Below, piece by piece: positions 8,577 to 18,900 of a stretch of DNA of 60,846 bases; the first letter of the stretch is position 1, and the number at the start of each line of letters is the position of its first letter. Location of the stretch: contig JAFUVQ010000017.1 of the NCBI GenBank assembly GCA_017477505.1, forward strand, positions 1 through 60,846, read 5' to 3'. The notes under the pieces were generated by a model. The model was not told the DNA's origin. It worked only from the letters and a program-made list of their open reading frames with translations, and made no database searches. The DNA is from Eubacterium sp. GTDB lineage: Bacteria > Bacillota > Clostridia > Lachnospirales > Lachnospiraceae. The translations under genes and the position numbers were made by a program.

Positions 8577-10337
8577 TCAGAATACGTTAAACTTATCCTT
8601 TGGTGAATATGAAGTATGAAGCAGCTCTTCAGCCTTTTCTGATCCGGGTTCTCCGAGGAAATCTTTATAAAGCTGCTGTACCTGCGAATTGTCACAGGAA
8701 ACTCTGAGCGGCATCGAAATATCCTCATCATAAAGTGCTTTCATACGAAGCTCTTTATAGCCATATCCCATCTTTCCGTTCTTCTTGGAAGCTGGTATGA
8801 TGGACTGTCCGCCACCATTGATACATCCGCCCGGACATCCCATGATTTCTATAAATACATATGGTGACTCTCCCGCCTTTACTGCTTCAAGAAGCGGCTT
8901 CGCAGCTGTCATACTGGATGCAATCGCTATCTTAAGAGTCTTGCCTCCGACTTCTACTTCAGCTTCCTTAACACCGTCCATACCGCGGCATGCCATGAAG
9001 TCAACCTCCTCAAGTGTCTTTCCGTCAAGCTTCTGCTTAACTGTACGTAGTGCAGCCTCCATAACACCGCCGGTTGCTCCGAAGATTACTCCGGCGCCTG
9101 TATATTCGCCCATAAGATCCTGGTCGAAGCCCTCATCAGCAAGCTCTTCCCAGTCTATTCCGAACATCTTGATAAGCCTTCCGCATTCTCTGGTTGTAAG
9201 AACAGCATCAACATCAACGTATTCACCTGTCTTACATTCTGGTCTGATTATCTCAGACTTCTTTGCAATACAAGGCATCACTGATACTACATAGATATCC
9301 TTGGGATCAATTCCGTTCTTCTCAGCCCAGTAAGATTTTACGATAGCACCGAACATCATGTGAGGTGACTTGGCTGAAGAAAGATGCGGAAGTAATTCCG
9401 GATACTGATATTCTATAAACTTGATCCATCCCGGTGAACATGATGTAAACATCGGAAGAGTTCCCCCATCAGAAATTCTCTTCAGAAGCTCTGTACCCTC
9501 TTCCATAATGGTAAGATCGGCACCGAAGTTAGTATCATATACTCTGTCAAAGCCGCAGGCTCTGAGTGCAGCAGCCATCTTACCCGTTACATTTGTACCT
9601 ATAGGCATTCCGAACTCCTCGCCAAGTGAAGCTCTTACCGCAGGAGCAGTCTGAACTATCACAGTTTTGTTAGGATCATTCAATGCATCTATTACAAAAT
9701 GAATATCTTCTTTTTCTGTAAGTGCGCCGACAGGACAGTTGATAACGCACTGACCGCACTGCATACAGTTAACATCATTGAATCCCTTATCAAGAACAGG
9801 ACCGACCTTTGTATTGAAACCTCTGTTCTGAAGTCCGAGGATACCGAGTCCCTGAACTTTCTTACAGGTATCTATACATCTGCCGCAAAGCACGCACTTG
9901 CTGGTATCTCTTACGATTCCGGGACTTGCATCTTCAAATGTCGGCTTTGTATGCTCACCCTCGAACTTATTCTCTCTTACTCCGAGTTCTTCGCAGAGAG
10001 TCTGGAGTTCACAGTTCTGATTTCTCTTGCATGAGAGACAGTTCTTATTATGATTTGACATGATAAGCTCTACGGAATTCTTCCTACCCTTAAGAGCTCT
10101 CTCTGAATTTGTGAAGACTTCCATGCCTTCTGCTACAGGAGTCGTACATGCCGAAAGGAGTGCCCTTCCGTTTTTGACCTCAACAAGGCAGACTCTGCAG
10201 GCACCTGATTTTGTTATATCTTTCAGATAACAGAGTGTAGGAATATGGATTCCGTTAGCGCGGGCAGCTTCAAGTATGGTCTGTCCTGCTTCAGCCTGTA
10301 CATCTTTTCCATTGATCTTAAGATTTACTGTTGCCAT
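8577..10337 (-). CDS. hydA: [FeFe] hydrogenase catalytic subunit HydA of a trimeric, NAD-linked hydrogenase
   Basis: 586 residues. In order: an N-terminal [2Fe-2S] domain (cysteines near 36, 47, 50, 64), a His-Cys [4Fe-4S] site (SNHNKNCLSCKRNQNC, about 94-109), two ferredoxin-type clusters (CVLCGRCIDTC at about 148 and CMQCGQCVINCP at about 191), then the H-cluster domain. Its three signatures are FTSCSPGW (297-304), VMPCIAKKSE (353-362) and MGCPGGCINGGGQ near residue 510. A small-subunit-like tail ends the protein. The subunit makes or oxidises H2; with HydB and HydC it forms the complex that couples NADH and reduced ferredoxin to H2. Position four of the first signature is serine, not cysteine, as in some multimeric hydrogenases. 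Last gene of hydCBA, 12 bp after hydB. Confidence 0.95.
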   Translation of the reverse strand: MATVNLKINGKDVQAEAGQTILEAARANGIHIPTLCYLKDITKSGACRVCLVEVKNGRALLSACTTPVAEGMEVFTNSERALKGRKNSVELIMSNHNKNCLSCKRNQNCELQTLCEELGVRENKFEGEHTKPTFEDASPGIVRDTSKCVLCGRCIDTCKKVQGLGILGLQNRGFNTKVGPVLDKGFNDVNCMQCGQCVINCPVGALTEKEDIHFVIDALNDPNKTVIVQTAPAVRASLGEEFGMPIGTNVTGKMAAALRACGFDRVYDTNFGADLTIMEEGTELLKRISDGGTLPMFTSCSPGWIKFIEYQYPELLPHLSSAKSPHMMFGAIVKSYWAEKNGIDPKDIYVVSVMPCIAKKSEIIRPECKTGEYVDVDAVLTTRECGRLIKMFGIDWEELADEGFDQDLMGEYTGAGVIFGATGGVMEAALRTVKQKLDGKTLEEVDFMACRGMDGVKEAEVEVGGKTLKIAIASSMTAAKPLLEAVKAGESPYVFIEIMGCPGGCINGGGQSIIPASKKNGKMGYGYKELRMKALYDEDISMPLRVSCDNSQVQQLYKDFLGEPGSEKAEELLHTSYSPKDKFNVF

Positions 10338-10349
10338 ATCCTCACCCCC

Positions 10350-12254
10350 TTACCTTCTTTCAACTGCGCCAAAGCGGCATGCTGAGATACATGTACCGCA
10401 CTTGATACATTTTTCAAAATTAATAACATATGGTTCCTTACCGGGAACACCGGTAATACAGTTGACCGGACAGTTCCTTGCGCAGAGTGAACACTTCTTA
10501 CATTTATCAGGATTGATTCTGTACTCAAGAAGCTTCTTGCAGACTCCCGCAGGACACTTCTTGTGAAGTATATGAGCCTCATACTCTTCACGGAAATTCT
10601 TTAAGGTTGAAAGGATAGGATTCGGTGCTGTCTGACCAAGTCCGCAGAGTGCGGTATCCTTAATCTCATAGCAGAGCTGTTCCATCTCATCCAACATCTC
10701 AAGAGTACCTTCACCCTCTGTGATCTTGGTAAGCATCTCGAGAAGTCTCTTGGTGCCGACACGGCATGGGGTACATTTACCACAGGATTCATCACAAATG
10801 AATTCCATATAGAACTTAGCCACGTCAACCATACAGTTATCTTCGTCAAGAACTATCATACCTCCTGAACCCATCATGGAACCTGCAGCAATCAGGTTCT
10901 CATAATCGATAGGTGTATCAAGCTCTGCTTCAGTAAGACATCCGCCTGAAGGCCCACCGGTCTGAACAGCCTTGAACTTCTTGCCGTTCGGACAGCCGCC
11001 GCCTATATCATAAATGATTTCCCTAAGAGTCGTACCCATAGGAATCTCAACAAGTCCTGTATTAACTATATTTCCGCCAAGTGCGAAAACCTTGGTACCC
11101 TTTGACTTCTCAGTACCTATACCTGCGTACCAGTCTGCGCCTTTGTTGATGATCTGCGCTACATTTGCAAGTGTTTCAACATTATTTATGGAGGTCGGTT
11201 TACCCCAGACACCTGAAACTGCAGGGAATGGCGGCTTAGGTGTAGGCATACCTCTCTTGCCTTCGATAGAAGCTATAAGCGCTGTCTCTTCACCACATAC
11301 AAATGCACCGGCTCCGAGTCTTATCTCTATGTCAAAGTCAAACCCTGAATCAAAAATATTCTTTCCTAGAAGGCCAAGTTCTTTAGCCTGTTCAATAGCT
11401 ATACGAAGTCTGTTAACTGCGATAGGATACTCGGCACGTATATATACATAACCCTGATGAGCACCTGTTGCATATGCCATGATGGTCATACCCTCGATGA
11501 TCGCATGCGGATCCCCTTCAAGTATTGAACGATCCATAAACGCTCCCGGATCACCTTCATCAGCATTACAGATAACATATTTCTCGTCTCCCGGCTGATC
11601 TTTCTCAAACTGCCACTTAAGGCCTGTAGGGAATCCGGCTCCTCCACGTCCTCTGAGACCTGATGCCTTCATGATATCAACAACCTCCTGAGGCGTCATT
11701 GATGTAAGTACCCTGGCCAGTGCTGAATAACCGTCAACCGCTATATACTCATTAATATCTTCAGGATTAAGCTTACCGCAGTTCCTAAGTGCTATTCTCT
11801 GCTGTTTTTCATAGAACTTAATCTTATTGATATCCTTTATAAGCTCTTTGGTCTCAGGATCGATATCAGTAAGCTGAAGTTCTTCTATAACCTCACCACC
11901 GATAAGGTGGTCTGTTACTATTCTTTCCGCGTCATCCGGAGTAACATGGCTGTAGAAAACCTCATCAGGATATACAGCTATGATAGGCCCCTTCTGACAG
12001 AGTCCGAAACATCCGGTCTTTATGATATTTACATTGTCCTTAAGTCCGTACTTAACACAGGCTTCCTCGAGAGCTTTGCCTATAGCAGGTGAACTTGAAG
12101 CTGTACAGCCTGTACCGGCACAATAAAGAACATTATAATGAACAGAAGACTTGCTCTCCTGCCTTGCAAGGATATACTCCTCATCTTTTTCACGAAGTGC
12201 AACCTTATGAAGGCTGGCTTCACGTAAGTCCTGTAATTCTTTTAAACTCTTCAT
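10350..12254 (-). CDS. hydB: NADH-binding flavoprotein subunit HydB (NuoF-like)
   Basis: 634 residues. An N-terminal thioredoxin-like [2Fe-2S] domain (CAGTGCTAS and GCFGLCQKGP) precedes the NuoF-like core. The core shows the FMN/NADH glycine motif GRGGAGFPTGLKW near residue 200, the ICNADEGDPGAFMDR block, and ALIASIEGKRGMP. The [4Fe-4S] ligand set ESCGKCTPCRVG follows. The C-terminus adds two ferredoxin clusters (CKKCSLCARNCP and CIKCGTCISACR). This domain order is that of HydB in electron-bifurcating hydrogenases and HndC-type subunits. It oxidises NADH on FMN and passes electrons to HydA. It follows hydC by 13 bp and has a GGAGG site. Confidence 0.95.
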   Translation of the reverse strand: MKSLKELQDLREASLHKVALREKDEEYILARQESKSSVHYNVLYCAGTGCTASSSPAIGKALEEACVKYGLKDNVNIIKTGCFGLCQKGPIIAVYPDEVFYSHVTPDDAERIVTDHLIGGEVIEELQLTDIDPETKELIKDINKIKFYEKQQRIALRNCGKLNPEDINEYIAVDGYSALARVLTSMTPQEVVDIMKASGLRGRGGAGFPTGLKWQFEKDQPGDEKYVICNADEGDPGAFMDRSILEGDPHAIIEGMTIMAYATGAHQGYVYIRAEYPIAVNRLRIAIEQAKELGLLGKNIFDSGFDFDIEIRLGAGAFVCGEETALIASIEGKRGMPTPKPPFPAVSGVWGKPTSINNVETLANVAQIINKGADWYAGIGTEKSKGTKVFALGGNIVNTGLVEIPMGTTLREIIYDIGGGCPNGKKFKAVQTGGPSGGCLTEAELDTPIDYENLIAAGSMMGSGGMIVLDEDNCMVDVAKFYMEFICDESCGKCTPCRVGTKRLLEMLTKITEGEGTLEMLDEMEQLCYEIKDTALCGLGQTAPNPILSTLKNFREEYEAHILHKKCPAGVCKKLLEYRINPDKCKKCSLCARNCPVNCITGVPGKEPYVINFEKCIKCGTCISACRFGAVERR

Positions 12255-12267
12255 AGCAGCCTCCTTT

Positions 12268-12768
12268 CTACATATTTCCCTGCTTTTTCTCTTCCTCGAT
12301 TATGAGTTTAAGAGCTTTAAGCATCTTATTGTCTTTAGTTGCATCTCCGATTACTTTTCCGTCAAGAACTGCTACAGGCGCAAGTCCGCATGCGCCGAGA
12401 CATCTTGTTGCATCAAGTGAGAACATTCCGTCAGGGCTTGTTCCGTTAACCGGTGCACCCGTAAGTTCAGTAGCCTGATCTATAAGCTTCTGACCACCCT
12501 TAACATAGCAGGCAGTGCCAAGACATACATTGATGACATGCTTTCCCTTCGGTTCCGTAGTAAACTGTGCATAAAACATTACTACACCATATACTTCAGC
12601 AACACTTGTATCTGTTGCATCAGCAATCTTCTCCATTGCTTCAAATGGAATATAACCCAGCTCTTCCTGAACATCATGAAGCATAACTATAACAGGGCCG
12701 GGTTCCTTCCTGTGTCTTTCAACTATCGCATCGATTGTCGAAAGAGCTGCCGGATTAAGTCTTTCCAT
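12268..12768 (-). CDS. hydC: [2Fe-2S] thioredoxin-like subunit HydC (NuoE-like)
   Basis: 166 residues with the NuoE layout: an N-terminal helical part (VIVMLHDVQEELGYIP) and a thioredoxin-like fold binding one [2Fe-2S] cluster through CLGTAC and CLGACG. It is the small electron-transfer subunit of the trimeric hydrogenase and first gene of the operon hydC-hydB-hydA. A strong promoter and a GAGGAGGT ribosome-binding site lie upstream. Confidence 0.93.
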   Translation of the reverse strand: MERLNPAALSTIDAIVERHRKEPGPVIVMLHDVQEELGYIPFEAMEKIADATDTSVAEVYGVVMFYAQFTTEPKGKHVINVCLGTACYVKGGQKLIDQATELTGAPVNGTSPDGMFSLDATRCLGACGLAPVAVLDGKVIGDATKDNKMLKALKLIIEEEKKQGNM

Positions 12769-12825
12769 CTCATACCTCCTCGATTTTGTTTTGCAAACCT
12801 TTGATTTATGCGGTTTTGCTGAAAA

Positions 12826-12840
12826 TGAGAAATTTTCTCA
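12826..12840. promoter_or_regulatory. Perfect dyad in the hydC leader (possible operator)
   Basis: TGAGAAA, one base, TTTCTCA. It starts about 12 bases downstream of the hydC -10 box, so it would lie just after the transcription start. Position suits a repressor site or a short 5' hairpin. It does not match the Rex consensus. Confidence 0.5.
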
Positions 12841-12852
12841 AAAACTGTCTCA

Positions 12853-12881
12853 AGTATATCAAATTTTGCTCTTATAGTCAA
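12853..12881 (-). promoter_or_regulatory. hydCBA promoter
   Basis: -35 TTGACT (12876-12881), 17-base spacer, -10 TATACT (12853-12858). The leading TT of the -35 is the last part of the T-run of the terminator of the upstream gene. Confidence 0.85.
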
Positions 12882-12888
12882 AAAAAAT

Positions 12889-12943
12889 CACCGAATCCGG
12901 ACGTTTTTACTTAGTCGGAAAACATCCTGATCCGGTGATAAAA
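12889..12943 (-). terminator. Terminator of the giant CAP/Big/SLH gene
   Basis: The arms ATCACCGGATC and GATTCGGTGAT pair with one wobble around a loop of about 33 bases. On the minus strand a run of eight T follows and leads straight into the hydC -35 box. Confidence 0.8.
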
Positions 12944-12954
12944 ATTATAAATTA

Positions 12955-15900
12955 TTACTCAACAAATTGCTTGTAGAATCTTACGAGGAAAGCGGAACAT
13001 TGATTCCTCATGGCAGGTGAATTTGGATTCAGTTTACCCTGCGGTGTACCTGAAAGTATGCCCTGATCCACTGCCCATTTGAGACTGTCAAATGAACTCT
13101 GCTTTATCTCACTGTAATCTCTGTAACCTGTAAGATCATTATCGGTCACAACGTACATATCAGAATAACCGCATTTGTCAGAATACCCCTTCAGCATTAT
13201 TGCTATCTGAGCACGGGTTATCTTATTGGCAGGTTTAAAATGATATTCATCAAAACCATTAATGACTCCGTTACTTGCTGCCCACATAATCGCATCGTAG
13301 CCTGATGAGCCTTCCGGTACGTCCACGAAATCATGAACTGTCTTCACGTACTGAGGTCTTCCTGCCATATTATAAAGCATGATAGCAAACTGAGATCTCT
13401 TCACATAATCAAGCGGTTTTACGATAACCTGTCCATTTTCATCCGGCGCAGTGAAACCACCTATAATTCCTGCATTATACGCAAAGAGCATTTCATCGGC
13501 CAGAGCATCGCCCTTATTAACATCCTTGAAAGGCCACTTTTCAGCTTCTTCATCCGGAAGCGTACGCCCTGCTGTACCAAAGCTGACCTTACTCTCGTAA
13601 TAATAGCCCGATGCAGGTCTCTTTGCATAGAAAATATATTCCGTATCAGGTGTGAGCCCTGTAAATACAGGACTGTCCTGCCAGTTCTTGTTATCTTTGG
13701 AGTATACACAGCCATCGATAGTTTTAAGAGTAATGGATGTTTTATCCACTGACTTAACTCTTGGTCTGTCCGGTGTAGTATAGTAATCCATTACCTTAAC
13801 AGATACAGTAGCTCTGACTGTATCATCTGTCATATCCGCTGCCGTCACAGTGTAAAGACCTGCTGCTGATGCCGTAACAATTCCATTTTCAACCTGAAGC
13901 CCATCATCACTGGAGCTCCAGATAATCTGATCCTCGGTAAAATCTTCCGGCGAAGTATTAGGACTCAGCGTTAACTCTTCTCCGACATCCATAGTATACT
14001 GGGCTTCATCGAAGCTTATAGTCCTTTCATTTACCGGCGGAACCTCACTGGCATCAGTTCTTACAGAAAGTCCGTCACTCAGAGGACTCTCTCTGTAATA
14101 TCCCTCAGCCGGTCTCTTGGCATAGAATGTATATTCAGTATCAGGTGAAAGATTCGTAAACTCGCCTGATGTCTGCCAATAAACACCATCACATGTGTAA
14201 ATAAGCCCTGATTCCTCCTGGATTGTTACACTGGTATCATCTTTTGAAAGAAGAACCGGTTTATCAGGTTTATCAAATGTATCCATGACTCTTATGGTCA
14301 CACTTGCATTTACACTGCTATCTTCTACATATGATGCTGTAACTGTATAGGTTCCACAACTGTTGGCTGTAATTGTTCCATCTTCTACTGAAAGTCCCTC
14401 AGAATCACTACTGTTCCATACGAGTTCAGAAACCAGGAAGTCATCAGGTGATAATATTGGATCCAGATACTCAGTATCTCCCACATCAAGAACATATTCA
14501 TTTAAACCGAATATAATCTCTCTATTGATTACAGGCTCAGCTTCAGTGCGTACTGTAGTTCCCACGCTCGGATCACTTGGATAATAAACATCATTTCCGG
14601 CCATTCTTTGATAGAATGTGTACTCTGTATCAGGATCAAGTCCGTTAAATGTCGGACTGGACTGCCAGTTCACCATATCCTTGGAGTATTCAGCATCATA
14701 CACAGCTGTCAGTGTAACAGATGTTGTTGAAGTATATCTGACAGTAGGCGCAGAAAGCTGATCTCTCTTGCCCATTACCCATACCTGACATGTCGCAAAT
14801 ATTGAGCTGTCTTCAGGACTATATGCCCTAACTGTCAGCTTTGCAGGTGAAATACCTGTAACTGTACCACTGGAAAGTGTTGCGTAGCTTGAGTTGGATA
14901 TAGTCCATCTGAGCATATCGGCTGTGATACTTGAAGGTGTTATAACAGGATCAAGATCGATGCTTTCATTTACATTTACCCTGTATATATCCTGTTCAAA
15001 TGAAATGGACGCGGCCGCATTGCTAGTCTTTACAGTAAGCCCTTCGCTTGGGTCACCCGGATGATAAATGTCATTTCCTTTATATCTCTGATAAAACGTA
15101 TACTCGGTATTAGGATCAAGTCCTGTAAATGCATTGCTGGTCTGCCAGTTTTCTTTATCCATGGAATACTCTGCATTATAGGTAGAAACCAGATAAACCG
15201 AAGTACTTGTGTGTGATCTTTCCTCCGGTGCAGCCATAGTTTCTCTTTTACCTATTACCCACACCTCACAGCTTGCTTTTACAGAACTGTCGTCAGGGTC
15301 TGAAGCAGTTATCGTTACTTTAGCAGGACTTCTGCCCGTAACCACACCATTTGCAACCGATGCATAATAAATATATGAAGTGGTCCAGTTAAGCATATCC
15401 ATCGTAACATCAGATGGCTCTATAACAGGATCAAGAGTAATCTGCTCTCCCACATCTATCTTATAAATCTCCTGAGGGAAGCTGATGGAAGCAGCTGCCT
15501 TTTCAGTTTTTACGACAAGCCCATCACTTGGTTCGCTTTCGTGATGAATATCATTTGCCTTTGACCTTCTGTAGAAAGTATACTCGGTATCCGGAGTAAG
15601 ATCGGTAAATGTTGCAGAATCCTGCCATGTTTCAAGATCTTTTGAATACTGGTATTTTATACCGTCCGAATAATAGCTGCTCTGATCAACCAGCACAACC
15701 TTTTTCGAGCTTACTGATGAAAGCGTTGGAACATCAGGTTTTGAATAGGTTCCAACAACCCATACTTCGCATTCGCCATATATAGAATTATCGTCAGGGC
15801 TGTATGCGGTTACTAACGCTTTAGTAGGCTTCTTTCCGGTTACAACACCCTTTGAAAAGTCAGCATAAGAACTTGAACATCCAATCGTCCAACGAAGGTT

Positions 15901-18900
15901 ATCCTTGTCGTAATCAGAAGGCTCGATAACCGGTTCAATAGTGATAGTATCCCCTACATCCAGCTTATATATTTCCTCAGAAAAACTTACAGATGAAACC
16001 TCTTTCAGAGTTCTTACAACAAGGCCGTCACTCGGTTCACTTGGATGATGAGTATTATTACCTGCTATCCTCTTATAGAATGTGTATTCCGTATCCGGCG
16101 TAAGATCTGTAAAGATATTTGATGTCTGCCAGTTTTCTTTGTCGTAGGAGTATTCATATGAATTATTATATACTCGTTTGATAGAAACCTTATTTGAAGT
16201 TACTGCTTCAAGCTCCGGCGCGTCAGGCTTTGCATAAGTTTCCATGACATAAACTGTACATTTGGCAAAAATCGAATCGTCATCAGGACTCTTTGCAGTG
16301 ACAGTTATGGTACTGGATGCTTTACCTGTTAATTCGCCTTTGTAAAATGTTGCATAATATGACGATTTGTCCATACTCCAGATAAGGTCATTTTTATCTA
16401 TGCCTTCAGGAACTATAATCGGTTCAAGAGTTATAGTCTCTCCTACATCAATAGAGTATTCAGACTGTGGAAAACTTATACTTGTAACTATAGGCTTTGT
16501 AGTAACTGTTGTTCCTTCACTTGGTTCACTCTCGTGATGAGTATCATCTGTTTTTCTTCTAGCATAAAATGTATATTCTGTATTTGGCGTGAGATCTGTA
16601 AAGGTGTTTGAACTCTGCCAATTCTCTTTATCATACGAATACTCGCAACCATACTGATAACTCAACTTAACAGTAGTCCCTGAATACGAAGATATTTCCG
16701 GAGCTGAAGGTGCGTTATACTGTCCGATAACCCATACAGAACAAGATGCAGAAATTGTGTCATCGTCCATACTTGACGCTGTGATAGTAGCTTTACCAAC
16801 AGACACACCTTTAACAACTCCACCGGTAACAGAGGCAACATATTTACTTGTAGATTCCCATTCAAGATTATCTGCTAAAACAGTTGATGGATTAATAATT
16901 GGATCCAGTTCCAATGTATCACCCATCTCAATTTTATATATTTCTTCAGGAAATTCTATAGATGTAACTAAAGCAGTAGTCTTTTGTGTTGTCCCTTCAC
17001 TTGGGTCAGTTGGAAGAGAATAGTTTCCACTACCCTTTATTCTTGCAAATAATGTATACTCAGTTTCTGGAGTAAGTCCTGTAAACAAAGGACTATCCTG
17101 CCAGTTTTCACCATCTAGTGAATACTGACCATTGTATATACTTTTTAGCTTTATTGTAGTAGCAGATACAGAATCCACAGTAGGTGCGCTAGGAGCATTC
17201 GATTTTACAACCTTAATGAGCTTACAGGTACCCTTAATTCCACTTCCATCCTGTGCCTCTGCTGTAATAGTAACCTCTCCTATGGTATTCCTTTCACCCT
17301 TAACTAAACCATTTTGATCCACTTTTGCGGTATTAGTGTTACTGGTAGACCATTTAATACTTTTCACAGTTGCATTTGACGGTGATATTATCGGATTTAA
17401 TTGAATAGCTTCATCATTGATAAGATACGAACCATCCTCTTCAAATGTAATGCTATCTATGAAAACCGGCTCTACCACCTTAAGTTTTGCAGTACGGATC
17501 ACATCATGATCTACGCTGGCATATGCTTTAATAGTAGTTTCTCCAACCTTCAACCCTGTAAAAGAAGCATAGCCATCTATACTAAGAACATCAGACTTCA
17601 TACTAACTATACTTTCATCAAATGTATATGAAAAATGTGCATCGCCAGATTTTTCCGGAAGTGCATATGCCTTAATTTTTATAGTCTGCCCCACGCCAAC
17701 TATATATTCATCTTCAAGATCTATATCCGTAGGTCTTGGGCTGATAACAACTTTTGTTCTGGCAGTAAATCCGCCTTCCTGTGTGGTAGCAACAAAGTAT
17801 GTTTCACCTTCCTTGATTCCCCTTATCTTACAACTGTTCGAACCATTCCAAACAGGCACAGCTATACTCGGATCTTCTGAAGTCCAGATAACATTTATAT
17901 TAGATGCATTCTCAGGAACTACAGTAGCCTCACAGGTACCCGGATTAGCATCACCTGTTCCTTTTCCATCAGGATCCGCATAGGCATAAGCCCTGGTTGT
18001 AGCAGTAACTCCTGTAACAGGTTCGGTTTCACCGAGATAGAAAAGGTTCACATTATATGATATAGGAGTCGGGATTCCGGTTATATCTACCCTATATGAA
18101 TCACCATCTTTATAATAAATCTCAGTTGGTGCAAAGATAATACAGGAAATATATGAGGATTCTCTGTCAATACGCCAGTTATCCTTATCATCATCAAATA
18201 CCCACTTATCTCCTGTCTTAGTATCAGTAACCGTTAGTTTTACAGTGGATTTATCTACATTCTGAGGAACTATAACTGTCCAAGCATATCCCGGGCCAAA
18301 GTATTCAAGAGGCTGATTCTCACCAGGATAAGCAACCACCTTATCTTCACGAAGATTTGCATCTACAAATGTTGCTGAATACCAACCACCTGAAGATGAT
18401 TTTGCAGCGCCAAATCCGGTTTTAGTATAATAGTAGTCAAGAAGCTGTCTTCTATGTCCAAAGTTAGCATCCCCATTAACTTCTGTCATATATCTTCTTA
18501 TGGTTCCTGCTATATTCTGACCACTGCCGGCAATATTAGAGTTAAATGATCCATAAAGAGCCTTGCTAAAAAGCTCATCACTCATACCGGCCGGTTGATC
18601 CGGTGAATGACTTAAGTCTCGATTGACAGCCATAACTAGAGAAGCCGCCTGAGCATATTCGCTTTCTTCAGTTCCTATGGTAACAGGTTCAAGACCGGCA
18701 ATATACCTATAGAGATTGAGCATATTAAGAGCATCCTGCTGTACCTCATCAGTAAGTTTACCGGCCGAATAAGGCAATGTTATAGATGGTTCTACAGAAA
18801 ACTCCGCCTCAAAATCCTGCACCGGATGATTCTCATAATATGTCCTAATTTCTTCCTGCGTGCGGTAAATGGTATCCCTACCCTTAGTCGTAGCCGCCTT

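Noticed and set aside
12781-12800. Rex (redox repressor) site before hydC
   Set aside because: No match to TTGTTAA-type half-sites with the right spacing.
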